Source: Paracoccus sp. DMF-8 (GTDB taxonomy: Bacteria; Pseudomonadota; Alphaproteobacteria; Rhodobacterales; Rhodobacteraceae). Taken from it: a DNA stretch of 64,000 bases. This document shows positions 27,119-35,646 of the stretch, one piece after another (positions within the stretch are counted from its first letter, which is position 1; each line of letters starts with the position of its first letter). Location of the stretch: positions 372,001 through 436,000 of the forward strand of contig NZ_JARJHL010000017.1 in the NCBI RefSeq assembly GCF_029309835.1. Direction: 5' to 3'. Under the pieces are notes generated by a model that saw only the letters and a list, made by a program, of their open reading frames with translations, had not been told where the DNA came from and did no database searches. The translations under genes and the position numbers were made by a program.

Positions 27119-28090
27119 CTATTTCTGCCCCCGCGCATGAAAGACAAAGCCGAGGAAGTTCAGCAGCACCTGCGCCGCCAGGATCGCGGTCGAGCCGGTC
27201 TGGTCGTAATCCGGCGCCACCTCGACCAGGTCGATGCCCACCACCTCGTGCCGGCGTGCCAGCGCCTGCAACATCTCCAGCACCTCGTAATAGAGGAACC
27301 CGCCATGCGAGGGCGTCCCCGTCCCCGGCGCGATCGAGGGGCAGAAGCCGTCGATGTCCAGCGTCACATAGACCCGGGCGCCCTCGGGGATGCGATCGAT
27401 CACCCCCTGCGGACCCAGTGCCCGCATCTGCCGCACCGACAGGATGTCCGAACCCATGGCGCGCGCCGCGTCATAGCCGTCCTTTGCCGTCGAACTGACA
27501 TTGCGGATGCCGACCTGCGTCAGCCCGGTCACATAGGGCTTTTCCGCCGCCCGGCGCAGCGGGCTGCCATGGCCGGTGCGGACGCCGTGGCGTTCGTCCA
27601 CGAAATCCAGATGCGCATCGATCTGCAGGACGTGGATGTCGCCCCGGCCCTCGAACGCCTCGATGCAGGGGATGTTGACCGAATGGTCGCCCCCGATCAC
27701 CACCGGAAAGGCCCCGGCATCCAGGATCGCCTGCACGCCCGCGCGGATATTGGCGTGGCTTTTCGCGGTGTCGGTGTGGACGATGTCGGCATCGCCGATA
27801 TCGACGATGCGCACGTCGCCGCCCAGATAGGTGCAGTCGTCCTCGTGATCATAGGCCCCGGCATGGCCGAAGCTGAACAGGGTCGAGGCCTCGCGCACCG
27901 CGCGCGGCCCGAAGCGGGCACCGGCGCGGAACTGGGTGCCGAAGTCGAAGGGCGCGCCCAGCACGGCGACATCGGCCTCGATCCGCGACCAGTCCGCGAC
28001 ATAGGGCCGCTTGCCGAAGGTCGAGATCCCGACAAAGGGCAGGTTCAGCCGGCCGGTCTCATAGCCGTGCGAGGAAGAAGTGTCGGACAT
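27119..28090 (-). CDS. Agmatinase/guanidino-acid ureohydrolase
   Basis: A 323-residue arginase-superfamily protein. The binuclear Mn ligands are in VVIGGDHSVN (His), LQIDAHLDFVDE (Asp, His, Asp) and TLDIDGFCPSIAPGTGTP (two Asp). The family hydrolyses a guanidino group to urea plus an amine. Agmatine, guanidinobutyrate and guanidinopropionate are all possible substrates. It lies 22 bp downstream of dctM in the same direction, so it is probably co-transcribed with a TRAP transporter. That suggests an acidic guanidino compound, since TRAP systems usually carry carboxylates. Confidence 0.85.
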   Translation of the reverse strand: MSDTSSSHGYETGRLNLPFVGISTFGKRPYVADWSRIEADVAVLGAPFDFGTQFRAGARFGPRAVREASTLFSFGHAGAYDHEDDCTYLGGDVRIVDIGDADIVHTDTAKSHANIRAGVQAILDAGAFPVVIGGDHSVNIPCIEAFEGRGDIHVLQIDAHLDFVDERHGVRTGHGSPLRRAAEKPYVTGLTQVGIRNVSSTAKDGYDAARAMGSDILSVRQMRALGPQGVIDRIPEGARVYVTLDIDGFCPSIAPGTGTPSHGGFLYYEVLEMLQALARRHEVVGIDLVEVAPDYDQTGSTAILAAQVLLNFLGFVFHARGQK

Positions 28091-28112
28091 GGTTCAGGTT
28101 CCTTGGTAAGGA

Positions 28113-29393
28113 TCAGCGAAAAGCAAGGTCGCGCAATCCCAGTGCGATCGAGGGAAAGACGCAAAGCAGCACGGCGACCACCAGCAGGATGGCAAGAAAC
28201 GGCGGCACGCCGCGCACGACCTCGATGAAGGGTCGGCGAAAGACGGCGACGGCGGTGAACAGGTTGCAGCCAAAGGGCGGGGTCGCGGCGCCGATGGCGA
28301 CCTGAAGCGTGACCAGCACGCCGACCAGCACCGGGTCCAGCCCCGCAGCAGCCGCCAGAGGCGCAAGAATGGGGACGAGGATCAGCATGACCACCAGCAG
28401 ATCGACGAACATGCAGCCGATGAAGAATGCGATGTTGATGACCAGCAGGGTCTTGACCGCCCCCGCGCCTTCCAGCCCGACCGCCGCCAGCAGGGTCTGC
28501 GGCACCTGCGCGTAAGAGATGGTCCATGAAAACGCGCTGCCTGTGGCGATCAGGATGAACACCACCGAGGTCATCACCCCCGTCGACAGCGCCACGTCCC
28601 ACAAATCGCGCAGCCCGATGGAACGGAAGACGACCAGTTCAAGGATCGCCGCGTAAAGCACGCAGACCGAGGCCGCCTCGGTCGGGCTGAAGATCCCGCC
28701 ATAGATGCCGCCGACCACCAGCACCGGAAAGCCCAGTGGCCACAGCGCGCGGCGCATCGCGGTAAAGCGTTCGCCCCAGTTCGCGCGCGGCTCGACCGGG
28801 ATGCCCTGCCGGCGGGCGACGATCCAGCACCAGATCGAGAACAGCAGGACGACCAGCAGGCCCGGCCCGATCCCGGCGATGAACAGTTCGGAAATCGAGG
28901 TGCCCGACAGCACGCCATAGACGATCATCCCGATCGAGGGCGGGATCAGATAGGCAAGGTCCGCCGCGTTCACGATCAGCCCGATGGTGAAATCGTCGCG
29001 ATAGCCCGCGCGCAGCATCCGGGGCCGCATCGCGCCGCCGACCGCCACCACCGTCGCCTGGGTCGAGCCGCAGACCGCGCCGAACAGCGCGCAGGCCGAG
29101 GTGACCGAAATCGCAAGCCCGCCGCGCAGGTGCCCCATGAAGCGCATCACCAGATCGACCAGCCGGTCCGCCGAATGGCCGCGCGTGATGATGTCGGCCG
29201 CCAGAATGAACATCGGCACCGCGACCAGCGCCGAGGGCTTTACGCCGCCGATCATCTGCTGGACGATCTGCCCCATCCCCAAATTCGGGAAATAGATCAC
29301 GAAGGCCAGCACCGTCGCCGCCAGCAGCGGCATCATCATCGGATAGCCCGCGATCAGCAGCAGGCACATCACGCTCATCATCATCAAGGTCAT
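28113..29393 (-). CDS. dctM: TRAP transporter large permease DctM
   Basis: A 426-residue integral membrane protein with about 12 segments and the TRAP large-subunit phrases MGHLRGGLAISVTSACALFGAVCGST, IPPSIGMIVYG and GGIFSPTEAASVCVLYA. The ATG at 29393 overlaps the dctQ stop by 4 bp. Longer forms in the same frame are shadows of dctQ. It uses the sodium gradient to import the solute bound by the DctP-type protein encoded upstream. Confidence 0.9.
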   Translation of the reverse strand: MTLMMMSVMCLLLIAGYPMMMPLLAATVLAFVIYFPNLGMGQIVQQMIGGVKPSALVAVPMFILAADIITRGHSADRLVDLVMRFMGHLRGGLAISVTSACALFGAVCGSTQATVVAVGGAMRPRMLRAGYRDDFTIGLIVNAADLAYLIPPSIGMIVYGVLSGTSISELFIAGIGPGLLVVLLFSIWCWIVARRQGIPVEPRANWGERFTAMRRALWPLGFPVLVVGGIYGGIFSPTEAASVCVLYAAILELVVFRSIGLRDLWDVALSTGVMTSVVFILIATGSAFSWTISYAQVPQTLLAAVGLEGAGAVKTLLVINIAFFIGCMFVDLLVVMLILVPILAPLAAAAGLDPVLVGVLVTLQVAIGAATPPFGCNLFTAVAVFRRPFIEVVRGVPPFLAILLVVAVLLCVFPSIALGLRDLAFR

Positions 29394-30007
29394 GGCGCGG
29401 GCCTTCCGTCGGCATGGGATGCGGAGTGCTGGGCCTCCAGCAGGGCGGCAAGCTCGGGGTCCTCGTAATCGTCGGTTTCGGAAAACGAGATCCAGACGCC
29501 TTCGCGGCGGGTCAGGTTGGCCCAGACGGCCAGCAGGTATTGCAGCCCGGTCAGCGCCAGCCCGACGACCACCGCGACATAGGTCCACCACAGCGGGATC
29601 TGCATCGCGGGCGTCAGGCGCCCGCGCGCCGCGACCTTGGCGACATATTCCCAGGCATGCCAGGCCAGCAGCAGCATGGCCAGGGCCGTGGTCAGCGAGA
29701 TCGCGGCCATCAGCCAGCGCCGGGGCCGTTCGGGCAGCATGTCGTAAAGCGCCGACATGCGGATATGCCGGCCCTTGCGCTTGACATATCCCAGCCCCAC
29801 GAAGGTCACGGTCACCATCAGGATCTCGTTCAGCTCTTCCGAGAAATAGATGCTTTGCGAAAAGACATAGCGGCCCAGCACGTTGGCGATGGTGTTCAGC
29901 GCCATGACAAGGATCGCGAGGCCGGTGATGGTGGCCTCGATCCCAGCGATTCCATCGTCCAGCCTGCGCAGGACGCCTGCGCCCGGATTGCGGGGATGCG
30001 CGTTCAT
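29390..30007 (-). CDS. dctQ: TRAP transporter small permease DctQ
   Basis: A 205-residue protein with four membrane segments and the DctQ motifs VLGRYVFSQSIYFSEELNEILMV and GLGYVKRKGRHIRMS. It has an acidic C-terminal tail (SETDDYEDPELAALLEAQ) longer than usual. It complexes with DctM. The order dctP-dctQ-dctM is standard. Confidence 0.9.
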   Translation of the reverse strand: MNAHPRNPGAGVLRRLDDGIAGIEATITGLAILVMALNTIANVLGRYVFSQSIYFSEELNEILMVTVTFVGLGYVKRKGRHIRMSALYDMLPERPRRWLMAAISLTTALAMLLLAWHAWEYVAKVAARGRLTPAMQIPLWWTYVAVVVGLALTGLQYLLAVWANLTRREGVWISFSETDDYEDPELAALLEAQHSASHADGRPAP

Positions 30008-30032
30008 CGGCTTCTCCGGTGAGGTGGGTTTG

Positions 30033-30051
30033 CCCGGCGCGGGGCGCCGGG
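30033..30051 (-). terminator. Hairpin between dctP and dctQ
   Basis: A 7-bp stem CCCGGCG / CGCCGGG with a 5-nt loop lies in the 52-bp gap after the binding-protein gene. As in the tct operon, it probably raises binding-protein output relative to the permeases by protecting or ending part of the message. Confidence 0.45.
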
Positions 30052-30059
30052 AAAGGCGA

Positions 30060-31067
30060 TTACTCGCCCAGTTCGGATTTCAGCGACTGCAGCAGTTCGG
30101 CACCCTTGGCGCCGACGATCCCGGCCACGGCCTCGTCGGTGGCCTTGGCGCGTTCGCGGAAGGCTGCGCGCTCGTCCTCGGACAGTTCGATCATCGTGAT
30201 CCCCGGCTTGGCCGCCTTGATCTGGTCCAGCCGCTCGGCGTTGAATTTCTCGACCACCGGGGTAATGAAGCCGTTCATCTCGGCGAAGGTCTGATCCAGA
30301 AGCTGCTGGCGTTCGGGCGGCAGGGTCTGGAACCAGTCATCACTGGCCATCACCGCCGTCAGCAACTGCTGTTCGCCGGCCCAGATCATGTAATCGGTGA
30401 CCTCGTAGAATTTCATTTCCTGGATGGCGGGGACCGGGTTCACCTGGCCATCGACCTGGCCCAGTTGCAATGCGCCATAGACCTCGCCGAAGGGGATCGG
30501 GGTCGGGCTGGCGCCCAGATCCTCGTAAGCCCTCAGCAGCATGGGCGAAACCATGACCCGCATCTTGAAATTCGCCATGTCCTCGGGCGTGCGGATTTCC
30601 TTGCGCGTGGTCCAGACCTGCTCGCCCTCGCTGTAAAGCGCGCCCAGCTTCAGGCCCTTGGCCACGAATGTCTCGGCCAGCGCGCCGTGGACCGTCGGGC
30701 TTTCGGCCAGAAAACGGTTCACCTCGGCCACGTCAGAGGGCAGCAGATAGGTCGAAAGAAACACACGGCTTTCGGGCACGATGGTCCCCAGGTTCCCGAT
30801 CGAAAGGTTCGAAAGCTGGATCACCCCGTCCGCGGTCTGCTCGGCCACCTCGGTCGGCGTCCCCAGCGAGCCCAGCGGATAGATCGTGACGGTAACCTCG
30901 CCCCCGGTGGCGGTTTCGATGCGCTTTTTGAAGTCCTGCGCATAGCTGTCCATGATCGAGCCGGGGATTTCCTCGATCGCGAATTTCCATTCCTCGGCCA
31001 GCGCGGCGCCACCCATCAGGGCGGCAAGGGCCGTGGCAAGCGCCAGTTTCGCGGCAAATCTGGTCAT
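30060..31067 (-). CDS. dctP: TRAP transporter substrate-binding protein DctP
   Basis: A 335-residue periplasmic binding protein. The signal peptide is MTRFAAKLALATALAALMGG with cleavage after ALA. The DctP fold has IPGSIMDSYAQDFKKRIETATGG, the signature NFKMRVMVSPMLLRAYEDLGA with the ligand Arg, and GALQLGQVDGQVNP. This family binds carboxylate-containing solutes. It is the first gene of the dctP-dctQ-dctM-ureohydrolase operon, divergent from a LysR regulator. Confidence 0.9.
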   Translation of the reverse strand: MTRFAAKLALATALAALMGGAALAEEWKFAIEEIPGSIMDSYAQDFKKRIETATGGEVTVTIYPLGSLGTPTEVAEQTADGVIQLSNLSIGNLGTIVPESRVFLSTYLLPSDVAEVNRFLAESPTVHGALAETFVAKGLKLGALYSEGEQVWTTRKEIRTPEDMANFKMRVMVSPMLLRAYEDLGASPTPIPFGEVYGALQLGQVDGQVNPVPAIQEMKFYEVTDYMIWAGEQQLLTAVMASDDWFQTLPPERQQLLDQTFAEMNGFITPVVEKFNAERLDQIKAAKPGITMIELSEDERAAFRERAKATDEAVAGIVGAKGAELLQSLKSELGE

Positions 31068-31130
31068 GTTCGACTTCCCTGTTTTGATGCCGCGATCTCG
31101 ATCGCCACGGCTGAAGAGAACTATGAGGCG

Positions 31131-31155
31131 CTGAAATTTTCGTTAAACTGAAATT
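31131..31155. promoter_or_regulatory. Repeat in the dctP-lysR divergent promoter
   Basis: CTGAAATT occurs at 31131 and 31148, 17 bp apart, in the AT-rich 123-bp gap. It may be part of the binding site of the divergent LysR protein. This is suggestive only. Confidence 0.3.
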
Positions 31156-31190
31156 ATGCGATCTTTACTTTCGGTTCAGCGAAGCAAGCC

Positions 31191-32090
31191 ATGCGGATCA
31201 GCGACTATACCCTGCGCAACCTGCGCACCTTCTGCGCCATGGTCGAACATGGCGGCCCCAGCGGCGCGCAGGCCGTGCTGGGGGCCAGCCTTTCGGCGAT
31301 CTCGACCCATCTGAAGGATCTTGAACTCAGCCTCGGCTTCACGCTCTGCCAGCGCGGCCGGGGCGGCTTTGCCCTGACCGACAAGGGCGAGGCCGTCTAT
31401 CGCGAGGCCAAGCGGATGCTGGGCGGGATCGAGCAATGCGAGGCCAATCTGGGCACGCTGCGCAAGGTCCGGACCGGCCATCTGCGCATCGGCATCGTGG
31501 ACAGCGAGGCCGACAATCCCGACCTGCCCATCCATCGCGCCATCCGCCGCTTTTTCGGGCGCGAACACGAGGTGCGGCTGACCCCGGAAATCGGCACGAC
31601 GCAGGCGCTGAGCAAGGCTTTGCAGACCGGCGAGGTCCATGTCGCCATCGGCCCCTTTCCGAACCGTCAGCCGAATGTCGAATACACCCCGGTCTATACC
31701 GAGGAACACGCGCTTTACTGCGGTCGCCTGCATCCGCTTTATGCCCGCGCCGAAGGCGCCGTGACGCTGGAGGAGCTTTCCCTTTGTCCGATCACCGCGC
31801 GCCCCTATCTTCAGCGCGCCGAACTCGCGGCCCTGCACGATCCGAATGTCGCGGCCTCGGTGTCGAACATGGAGGCGCAGGCGATCCTGATCCGAAGCGG
31901 CCGCTTCCTGGGTTTTCTGCCGCTGCATTTCGCCAATAGCTGGGTCCGGCGCGGTGAAATGCGTCAGATTACGGGGTTGGGGCTGGAATGGCTGTCCCAA
32001 TTCCATATCGCCCTGCGCATCCAGCCGGAACCGCTGGAGATCGCAAGGCTCTTCGCCACCGATCTGGCAGAGGAACTCGCGCGCGCCTGA
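31191..32090 (+). CDS. LysR-family transcriptional regulator
   Basis: A 299-residue LysR protein. The N-terminal helix-turn-helix is LRNLRTFCAMVEHGGPSGAQAVLGASLSAISTHLKDLE, with an atypical Gly-rich start to the recognition region. The effector domain begins at about residue 90 (TGHLRIGIVDSEADNPDLPI). It is divergent from dctP and probably controls the TRAP-ureohydrolase operon in response to the transported compound. Confidence 0.85.
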   Translation: MRISDYTLRNLRTFCAMVEHGGPSGAQAVLGASLSAISTHLKDLELSLGFTLCQRGRGGFALTDKGEAVYREAKRMLGGIEQCEANLGTLRKVRTGHLRIGIVDSEADNPDLPIHRAIRRFFGREHEVRLTPEIGTTQALSKALQTGEVHVAIGPFPNRQPNVEYTPVYTEEHALYCGRLHPLYARAEGAVTLEELSLCPITARPYLQRAELAALHDPNVAASVSNMEAQAILIRSGRFLGFLPLHFANSWVRRGEMRQITGLGLEWLSQFHIALRIQPEPLEIARLFATDLAEELARA

Positions 32091-32109
32091 TTGCTGGTGA
32101 TCCGCCCTG

Positions 32110-32156
32110 TCCGGTGGGCGCCGTGCTGGGGAAGATCACTGCCAGCGGCAAATACT
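32110..32156 (+). pseudogene. Fragment of phage head decoration protein D
   Basis: About 16 codons read PVGAVLGKITASGKY, matching the decoration protein encoded at 58007-58387 (PVGAVLGKITASGKF). The DNA differs at many third positions, so it comes from a different phage or an old copy. It has no start or stop of its own and runs into a WYL-domain remnant. Confidence 0.65.
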
Positions 32157-32540
32157 GGGTCCAATTGCGCTGCTGTTCGGCGAGGGGCGGCAATATCTGC
32201 TGGTGTAGAGTGAATATCAGGATGACCTGCGGCTTTTTGCCGTGACGGAATTCAAGGAATCAGACCGGAGCCGGATATTCATACCCGCCCCGAGGATTTC
32301 GATTTGCAGGATTGGCTGGCGGACAGCTTCGGCATCTGGCGCGAGGTACCTTTCGACGTCGAATGGCGGTTTCTGCCGGAAGTGGCGGATGAGGCCGCGA
32401 CATATCAATTCCATCCCCGGCAGAAGGTGGAGAGACTGAAAGACGGGTCGCTGATGGTGCGTTTCCGGGCTGGTGGACGGCGGGAGATGGACTGGTATCT
32501 GTATCGGTGGGGGGATAAGGTGGAGGTGAGGAACCCGTAG
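32157..32540 (+). pseudogene. WYL-domain (YafY-like) regulator remnant
   Basis: The first frame gives PIALLFGEGRQYLLV, a TAG, then SEYQDDLRLFAVTEFKESDRS, typical of the middle of WYL regulators. A frame change near 32280 leads to DWLADSFGIWREVPFDVEW, continuing to the normal C terminus GGRREMDWYLYRWGDKVEV at 32540. The N-terminal HTH is missing. One stop and at least one indel make it non-functional. Confidence 0.65.
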
Positions 32541-32558
32541 CCGTATTTACCCTTATTA

Positions 32559-33399
32559 GGCTCAGGACCCATTGATTTCCGACTGGCGGCGTGATTCACG
32601 GTTCGAAAAGCGAGCGGTGACCATGTCTGATCTTTTTTGGTTGACGGACGCGCAGATGGCGCGTCTTGAGCCTTTCTTCCCCAAGTCCCACGGCAAGCCT
32701 CGCGTCGATGATCGACGCGTGTTAAGCGGGATTATCTTCATCAATCGCAATGGCTTACGGTGGCGCGATGCCCCGGCAGCCTATGGCCCGCACAAGACAC
32801 TATACAACCGTTGGAAGCGGTGGAGCGACAAGGGCATCTTTGCCCAAATGATGGCGGGTCTGGCGGCCGGGCACGGCGAAGAGAAGACCGTGATGATCGA
32901 CGCCACTTACCTGAAGGCCCACCGCACCGCGACCAGCATGGGCGTGAAAAAGGGGGCGTGGGCGCCTGATTGGTCGCACCAAGGGCGGCATGAACACCAA
33001 GTTGCACGCCATCTGCGACAGCCAGGGGCGCCCCCTCAACCTGTTCGTCACTGCCGGACAGGTCAGCGATTACATCGGCGCGCGGGCATTGCTGAGCAGC
33101 CTGCCGGATGTCGATTGGCTGCTCGGGGATCGCGGCTATGACGCCGACTGGTTCAGAGAAGCGTTGAAAGACAAAGGGATACGCGCCTGCATCCCAGGCC
33201 GGAAGCAGCGGAAGAAAACCGTCAAGTACGACAAGCGCCGGTACAAACGGCGCAACCGGATCGAGATCATGTTCGGCAGGCTCAAGGATTGGAGGCGTGT
33301 GGCGACCCGGTACGACCGTTGCCCCAAGGTATTCTTGTCAGCAATCGCACTTGCTGCCCTCGTCATCTACTGGCTTTGAAACTCAATGAGTCCAGACCC
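32559..33399 (+). mobile_element. IS5-family insertion sequence, copy 2 (841 bp)
   Basis: Same length, ends and proteins as the copy at 6868-7708, but on the opposite strand. It is flanked by TA on both sides (32557-32558 and 33400-33401). It separates the WYL remnant from the integrase region. Together the two copies bracket 24.85 kb in inverted orientation. Confidence 0.92.
32623..33379 (+). CDS. IS5-family transposase (orfA/orfB), copy 2
   Basis: OrfA begins at 32623 (MSDLFWLTDAQ). Its DDE catalytic part is completed in the +1 frame, which is open from 32948 and ends at 33379. The switch is at the A5G5 run at 32947-32956. Catalytic residues are in VMIDATYL, LLGDRGYDAD and RRNRIEIMFGRLKDWRR. 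The protein is identical to that of copy 1. Confidence 0.88.
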
Positions 33400-33427
33400 T
33401 AGACGGTACTGGCCGATGGACGCGGCA

Positions 33428-33667
33428 TCAAGCCTTCAGCATCTCCGACTGCAACCTATGGCAGAGCGCAGAGGTCGGGTCTCTCAGGTGTTTAGCATCC
33501 AGCATGGCAGGGCCGGTCTCGGGATCACGAGCGATGCATGCCGATGATCGGGCGGCGATTAAATCGTCGGCGCAGGCGTCGGTATTGGCCCGCCGGTTCG
33601 CCTCCCCTGCGTGGTCGGCCAGTTCGCCCAGCTCTTTGTTTTTCCTGACCGGAACGCCCCTCCCCAC
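33428..33667 (-). CDS. Possible small hypothetical protein
   Basis: A 79-codon frame opening with GTG. Apart from RKNKELGELADHAGEANRRA near its N terminus, nothing is recognisable. There is no clear ribosome site. It may be a remnant or a chance frame in the 370-bp gap between the IS and the integrase. Low confidence. Confidence 0.22.
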   Translation of the reverse strand: MGRGVPVRKNKELGELADHAGEANRRANTDACADDLIAARSSACIARDPETGPAMLDAKHLRDPTSALCHRLQSEMLKA

Positions 33668-33669
33668 CC

Positions 33670-33699
33670 CAGTTCCACCTTCCGCCTGTATTCCGGTCC
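33670..33699. repeat. 30-bp direct repeat, left copy
   Basis: Begins CAGTTCCACCTTCCGCCTGT. It matches 29 of 30 bases with 36176-36205. It lies 70 bp upstream of the integrase gene. The pair bounds the integrase and the protein gene after it. Confidence 0.75.
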
Positions 33700-33768
33700 C
33701 CGCCTTGTGGTCCGACTTGATAGTGGCGCGGGTTTACGCCTGTGTCGTCGGGCAAGGAGGCGGGATGG

Positions 33769-35040
33769 ATGGTCAAACGACTGAAACTGAATGAGAAAAC
33801 CCTGCGCGAGGCGGAGCCAAAGCCCGGCGTCAGCTATCAGATCTTCGACACGGAAGTGATTGGCTTTGCCGCGCGGGTTCAGGCCTCTGGTGCGCGGACC
33901 TTCACCATCGACTACCGGCATGCCGGGCGGCAGCGGCGGATGACCATCGGGCGGTGGCCAGAGTGGAGCGTCACTGCCGCGCGGGAACGCGCCAAGGAAC
34001 TGCGCCGCGCCATCGACGAAGGGCAGGACCCTCTGTCGGCGCGGGATGAATGGCGCGGGGCCCCGCGTGTCACAGACATGATCGACCGGTACATCGCAGA
34101 GCATCTGCCGAAACTTGCCAAGACCAACGCGGGCGACCAGATTTCGATGCTGAAGAAGATGGTCGAACCGGCCTGGGGCAACCGGCTGGTGACGGAGATC
34201 ACCAAGTCCGACGTCGCGAAGTTCCTCGATTTCGTGGCCGAGGGGCGCCCCCGCCCCTGCAAGGCAAAGCCCAACAACAGGGCCCGCAAGTTGCAGGGTC
34301 ACAAGCCCACCCCGATCCGCGCCAACCGGATGGGCGAGGTGCTGCGCAAGATGTTCACGCTGGCGGTGGAATGGGAATGGCGGACGGACAACCCCGCGCA
34401 GGGATTCCATCGGCGCATTGAGCATGCCCGCGAGCGGTTCCTGTCGCCCGAGGAACTCACCCGGCTGGCGGTCGTGCTTGATGCAGCCGAGGATCAGCGT
34501 GCCGCGGCGATCATCCGCATCTGCATGTTGACCGGTGCCCGAGTGGGCGAGGTGCGCACGGCACGGTTCGAGCAGTTCAACCTCGACTATGCCATCTGGT
34601 CGAAACCAGCCTCGACCACCAAGCAGCGCAAGATCCACCGCGTGCCGATCTCGCAGGATGTGGCGGCCATCGTGCGGCTGCGCCAGCAGGCGGTGCCGAG
34701 CGGCAATCCGTGGCTGTTCCCCGGCGACACGGTCGGCCAGCCCGTACGGGAAATCCGGCGCTTCTGGGCCAAGGTGCAGAAGGACGCCGGGCTGACCGAC
34801 GTCCGCATCCACGATTTGCGACACACCTTCGCCTCGCTTCTGGTCAGCGGCGGCGCGTCGCTGGAAATGATCGGCAAGCTCTTGGGCCACAGCCAGATGC
34901 AGACCACCCAGCGCTATGCGCACCTGATGGATTCCCCCCTGCGGGCGGGCGTCGACACGGTGGCCAGCCTCCTGCGCCCACGGCCGCGCCTTGTGCATGA
35001 CGCGGCGCAGGACGGGGCTGAGCTGCCGAAATCGGCCTGA
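33769..35040 (+). CDS. int: Tyrosine integrase (DUF4102/P4-like)
   Basis: A 423-residue phage/island integrase. The N-terminal DUF4102 arm domain is seen at KPGVSYQIFDTEVIGFAARV and RRMTIGRWPEWSVTAAR. The core-binding domain lies near residues 105-205. The catalytic domain holds Arg (MLTGARVGEVRTA), Lys (TTKQRKIHRVP), HDLRHTFAS (His and Arg) and LGHSQMQTTQRYAHL (His and Tyr), so the active site is complete. AAGGAGG lies 9 bp before the ATG at 33769; the codons before it in frame lack a start signal. It is probably the integrase of the element extending to about 59 kb. Confidence 0.92.
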   Translation: MVKRLKLNEKTLREAEPKPGVSYQIFDTEVIGFAARVQASGARTFTIDYRHAGRQRRMTIGRWPEWSVTAARERAKELRRAIDEGQDPLSARDEWRGAPRVTDMIDRYIAEHLPKLAKTNAGDQISMLKKMVEPAWGNRLVTEITKSDVAKFLDFVAEGRPRPCKAKPNNRARKLQGHKPTPIRANRMGEVLRKMFTLAVEWEWRTDNPAQGFHRRIEHARERFLSPEELTRLAVVLDAAEDQRAAAIIRICMLTGARVGEVRTARFEQFNLDYAIWSKPASTTKQRKIHRVPISQDVAAIVRLRQQAVPSGNPWLFPGDTVGQPVREIRRFWAKVQKDAGLTDVRIHDLRHTFASLLVSGGASLEMIGKLLGHSQMQTTQRYAHLMDSPLRAGVDTVASLLRPRPRLVHDAAQDGAELPKSA

Positions 35041-35043
35041 CTC

Positions 35044-35646
35044 TCACACGGTTTCTTCGCCGCGCAGCTTGCGCCAGAGCGAGGTCAGCCGCTTGCGGAT
35101 GGTGCTTTCATCCGGCACCTCGCCCGACTTCGAATTCTGGACGAACCAGTCTTGAACCAGTGCAATCAGCGCGGTCTGGGTGTCGGGCACGCCTCTTTCG
35201 AACAGGAATACGGTCAGCCACGCGTACATGGAATCCCAATCGTACCGCGGGCTGGCACCGACGGTGGAGGCCGGGCGCCGCAGCAGATCGCGTTCCTCCT
35301 CGAACTGCTGCAGGGATCCCGCCGACAAGAGAAGGTCGGACGACCGGATCAGCACGCCGTCGGGAGGGTCCGTCACTTTGAGCCAGGTCTTGGATCCGGG
35401 CGGCATCACGCGCCGCAGCCTCGCCTGTTCGTCGCTCGGGCCGATCCGTCTGAACATCGGCATCAGTTCGGCAATCGGAACCTCGACCAGACCGGCGACG
35501 GTCTCATCGCCGCAACTCACTGGCGGAATGCCTGCCAAAACCTGAAGGTGTCCCGCCGCGGCCCAGCCTGCGACGTCGGCCGGGGGACAGCCCCAGCGCA
35601 CGGCAATTTCGTAGATGGAATAGAAGGCGACGGGCGGCAAAGGCAT
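35044..35646 (-). CDS. Hypothetical protein of integrative elements
   Basis: A 200-residue protein, convergent with the integrase (3-bp gap). It starts MPLPPVAFYSIYEIAVRWGC. The segment YEIAVRWGCPPADVAGWAAAGHLQV looks like a short HTH of the excisionase kind, and the C-terminal half has DESTIRKRLTSLWRKLRG. AGGAG 8 bp before the ATG at 35646 supports this start over longer ones. I recognise no named family. Such proteins recur beside integrases in Rhodobacteraceae prophages, so a role in excision or regulation is possible. Confidence 0.6.
   Translation of the reverse strand: MPLPPVAFYSIYEIAVRWGCPPADVAGWAAAGHLQVLAGIPPVSCGDETVAGLVEVPIAELMPMFRRIGPSDEQARLRRVMPPGSKTWLKVTDPPDGVLIRSSDLLLSAGSLQQFEEERDLLRRPASTVGASPRYDWDSMYAWLTVFLFERGVPDTQTALIALVQDWFVQNSKSGEVPDESTIRKRLTSLWRKLRGEETV

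Noticed and set aside
33402-33768. A tRNA gene as integration target next to the integrase
   Set aside because: I found no cloverleaf or T-arm consensus on either strand between the IS and int.
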